A stretch of 64,000 bases of DNA from Saprospiraceae bacterium. Its GTDB lineage: Bacteria; Bacteroidota; Bacteroidia; Chitinophagales; Saprospiraceae. Positions 63,647-64,000 of the stretch are shown piece after piece. The position numbers were made by a program, and so were the translations under genes. The notes under the pieces were generated by a model. That model worked only from the letters and a program-made list of their open reading frames with translations, searched no databases and was not told where the DNA came from. The DNA lies in NCBI GenBank assembly GCA_016719615.1, contig JADJYQ010000001.1:532501-596500 (forward strand), given 5' to 3'. Position 1 is the stretch's first letter, and each line of letters starts with the position of its first letter.

Positions 63647-63814
63647 ATGAAGAATTTATTTAAAAGGCGCGAAAAAAAGGAACACACAAAGCCTGAAATT
63701 GACCATCAAAAACAACTTAGTCCGATGGAAAGCGTACATGCCGAACAAGAAGTCCTCGAACTTCAAACGCATGGCGAATTTCTGGAAACGGATGAAGATC
63801 TTGGTTATTGTTAG
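63647..63814 (+). CDS. possible small protein (55 aa), basic start, acidic end, C-terminal Cys
   Basis: A 55-residue frame starting MKNLFKRREKKEHTKPEIDH and ending FLETDEDLGYC. The first third is basic and the rest acidic; a single cysteine is the last residue. TATATTTG lies 38 bases before the start codon. The form (short charged leader, single terminal Cys) would suit a peptide precursor, but no modifying enzyme is in view because the window ends soon after. No family is recognised. Confidence 0.35.
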   Translation: MKNLFKRREKKEHTKPEIDHQKQLSPMESVHAEQEVLELQTHGEFLETDEDLGYC

Positions 63815-63847
63815 TCTAAGGCTCTTTATGAATTGTCTGAATGGACT

Positions 63848-63946
63848 TCACAGTTCATAGACTTTGCTTGCATAGCCATTGGCCCAATTCCAAGCTAAAC
63901 CGTTAGTAAAATTAATTTTGAAATCACAGATTTCTAATTGAAGTCT
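63848..63946 (-). other. possible 3' end of a gene entering from the right
   Basis: On the minus strand one frame reads RLQLEICDFKINFTNGLAWN, then WANGYASKVYEL and a TGA at 63848. Its composition looks coding, but it is closed by a TAA near 63947; a different frame is open from there to the window edge (DLPKNEDPTIKSRE). This could be a gene end with a one-base frameshift like the others in this window, or chance. Confidence 0.25.
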
Positions 63947-64000
63947 CCCTTGATTTTATAGTTGGGTCTTCATTTTTAGGGAGATCAATTAATTGGGTCA

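Overview
The window is a contiguous piece of a Bacteroidota chromosome. The evidence is type IX secretion (T9SS) sorting tails, two giant CHU_C/SprB-repeat adhesins, a TonB receptor with an HmuY lipoprotein, many Bacteroidota-style lipoproteins, a DUF4199 protein, AT-rich DNA and TAnnTTTG-like promoter boxes. The gene mix most resembles the Saprospiraceae/Chitinophagales branch, but that placement is inference. No rRNA or CRISPR array is present; one tRNA-Leu(CAA) was found.

Layout. 1-4.1 kb: end of a TonB receptor, HmuY-type haem lipoprotein, two further lipoproteins (one TPR). 4.1-11.3 kb: two T9SS surface proteins lying between two directly repeated, hairpin-rich intergenic elements (a third, inverted copy is at 17.9-18.3 kb). 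11.3-13.4 kb: an SPFH protein and a small toxin-tip/immunity-like cassette with a duplicated junction. 13.6-17.9 kb: uvrC, galE and a complete IS3-family element. 18.3-22.8 kb: hemW, a BamA/TamA-like barrel, a GNAT/FemAB-like protein and an O-methyltransferase. 22.8-31.7 kb: two tandem, about 1500-residue repeat adhesins, the upstream one frameshifted. 31.7-35 kb: a frameshifted glycosyltransferase, a methyltransferase and a class V aminotransferase-like protein. 35.2-38.2 kb: an ECF sigma factor, a membrane/beta-barrel protein and a lipoprotein, closed by a clear terminator. 38.4-39.5 kb: a broken RelE-type toxin with its antitoxin, then the tRNA gene.

39.6-55.8 kb is a long minus-strand block. 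Read in transcription order it holds a frameshifted nuclease-helicase, a T9SS beta-helix protein, a BatA-like protein, a degenerate dihydroorotase, DUF4199, two glycosyltransferases, gmhA and gmhB (heptose synthesis), queE, and then the most unusual part of the window: a stand-alone SET-domain protein, a D-Ala-D-Ala-ligase-like ATP-grasp protein, and a single protein fusing another such ATP-grasp to a SET domain. 56.1-62.2 kb: an OmpA-like lipoprotein, a cationic amino-acid permease and a polyamine cluster (arginine decarboxylase, a shortened agmatinase, a deoxyhypusine-synthase-like enzyme). 62.2-64 kb: a tandem repeat, a DksA/TraR-like regulator, AT-rich DNA and a possible 55-residue peptide gene.

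At least four genes are split by what look like single-base changes, three of them in runs of four to six identical bases and the fourth in a run pair; a toxin gene has an in-frame stop. These are either real gene decay or residual base-calling errors of the assembly, and gene integrity here should be read with that in mind.
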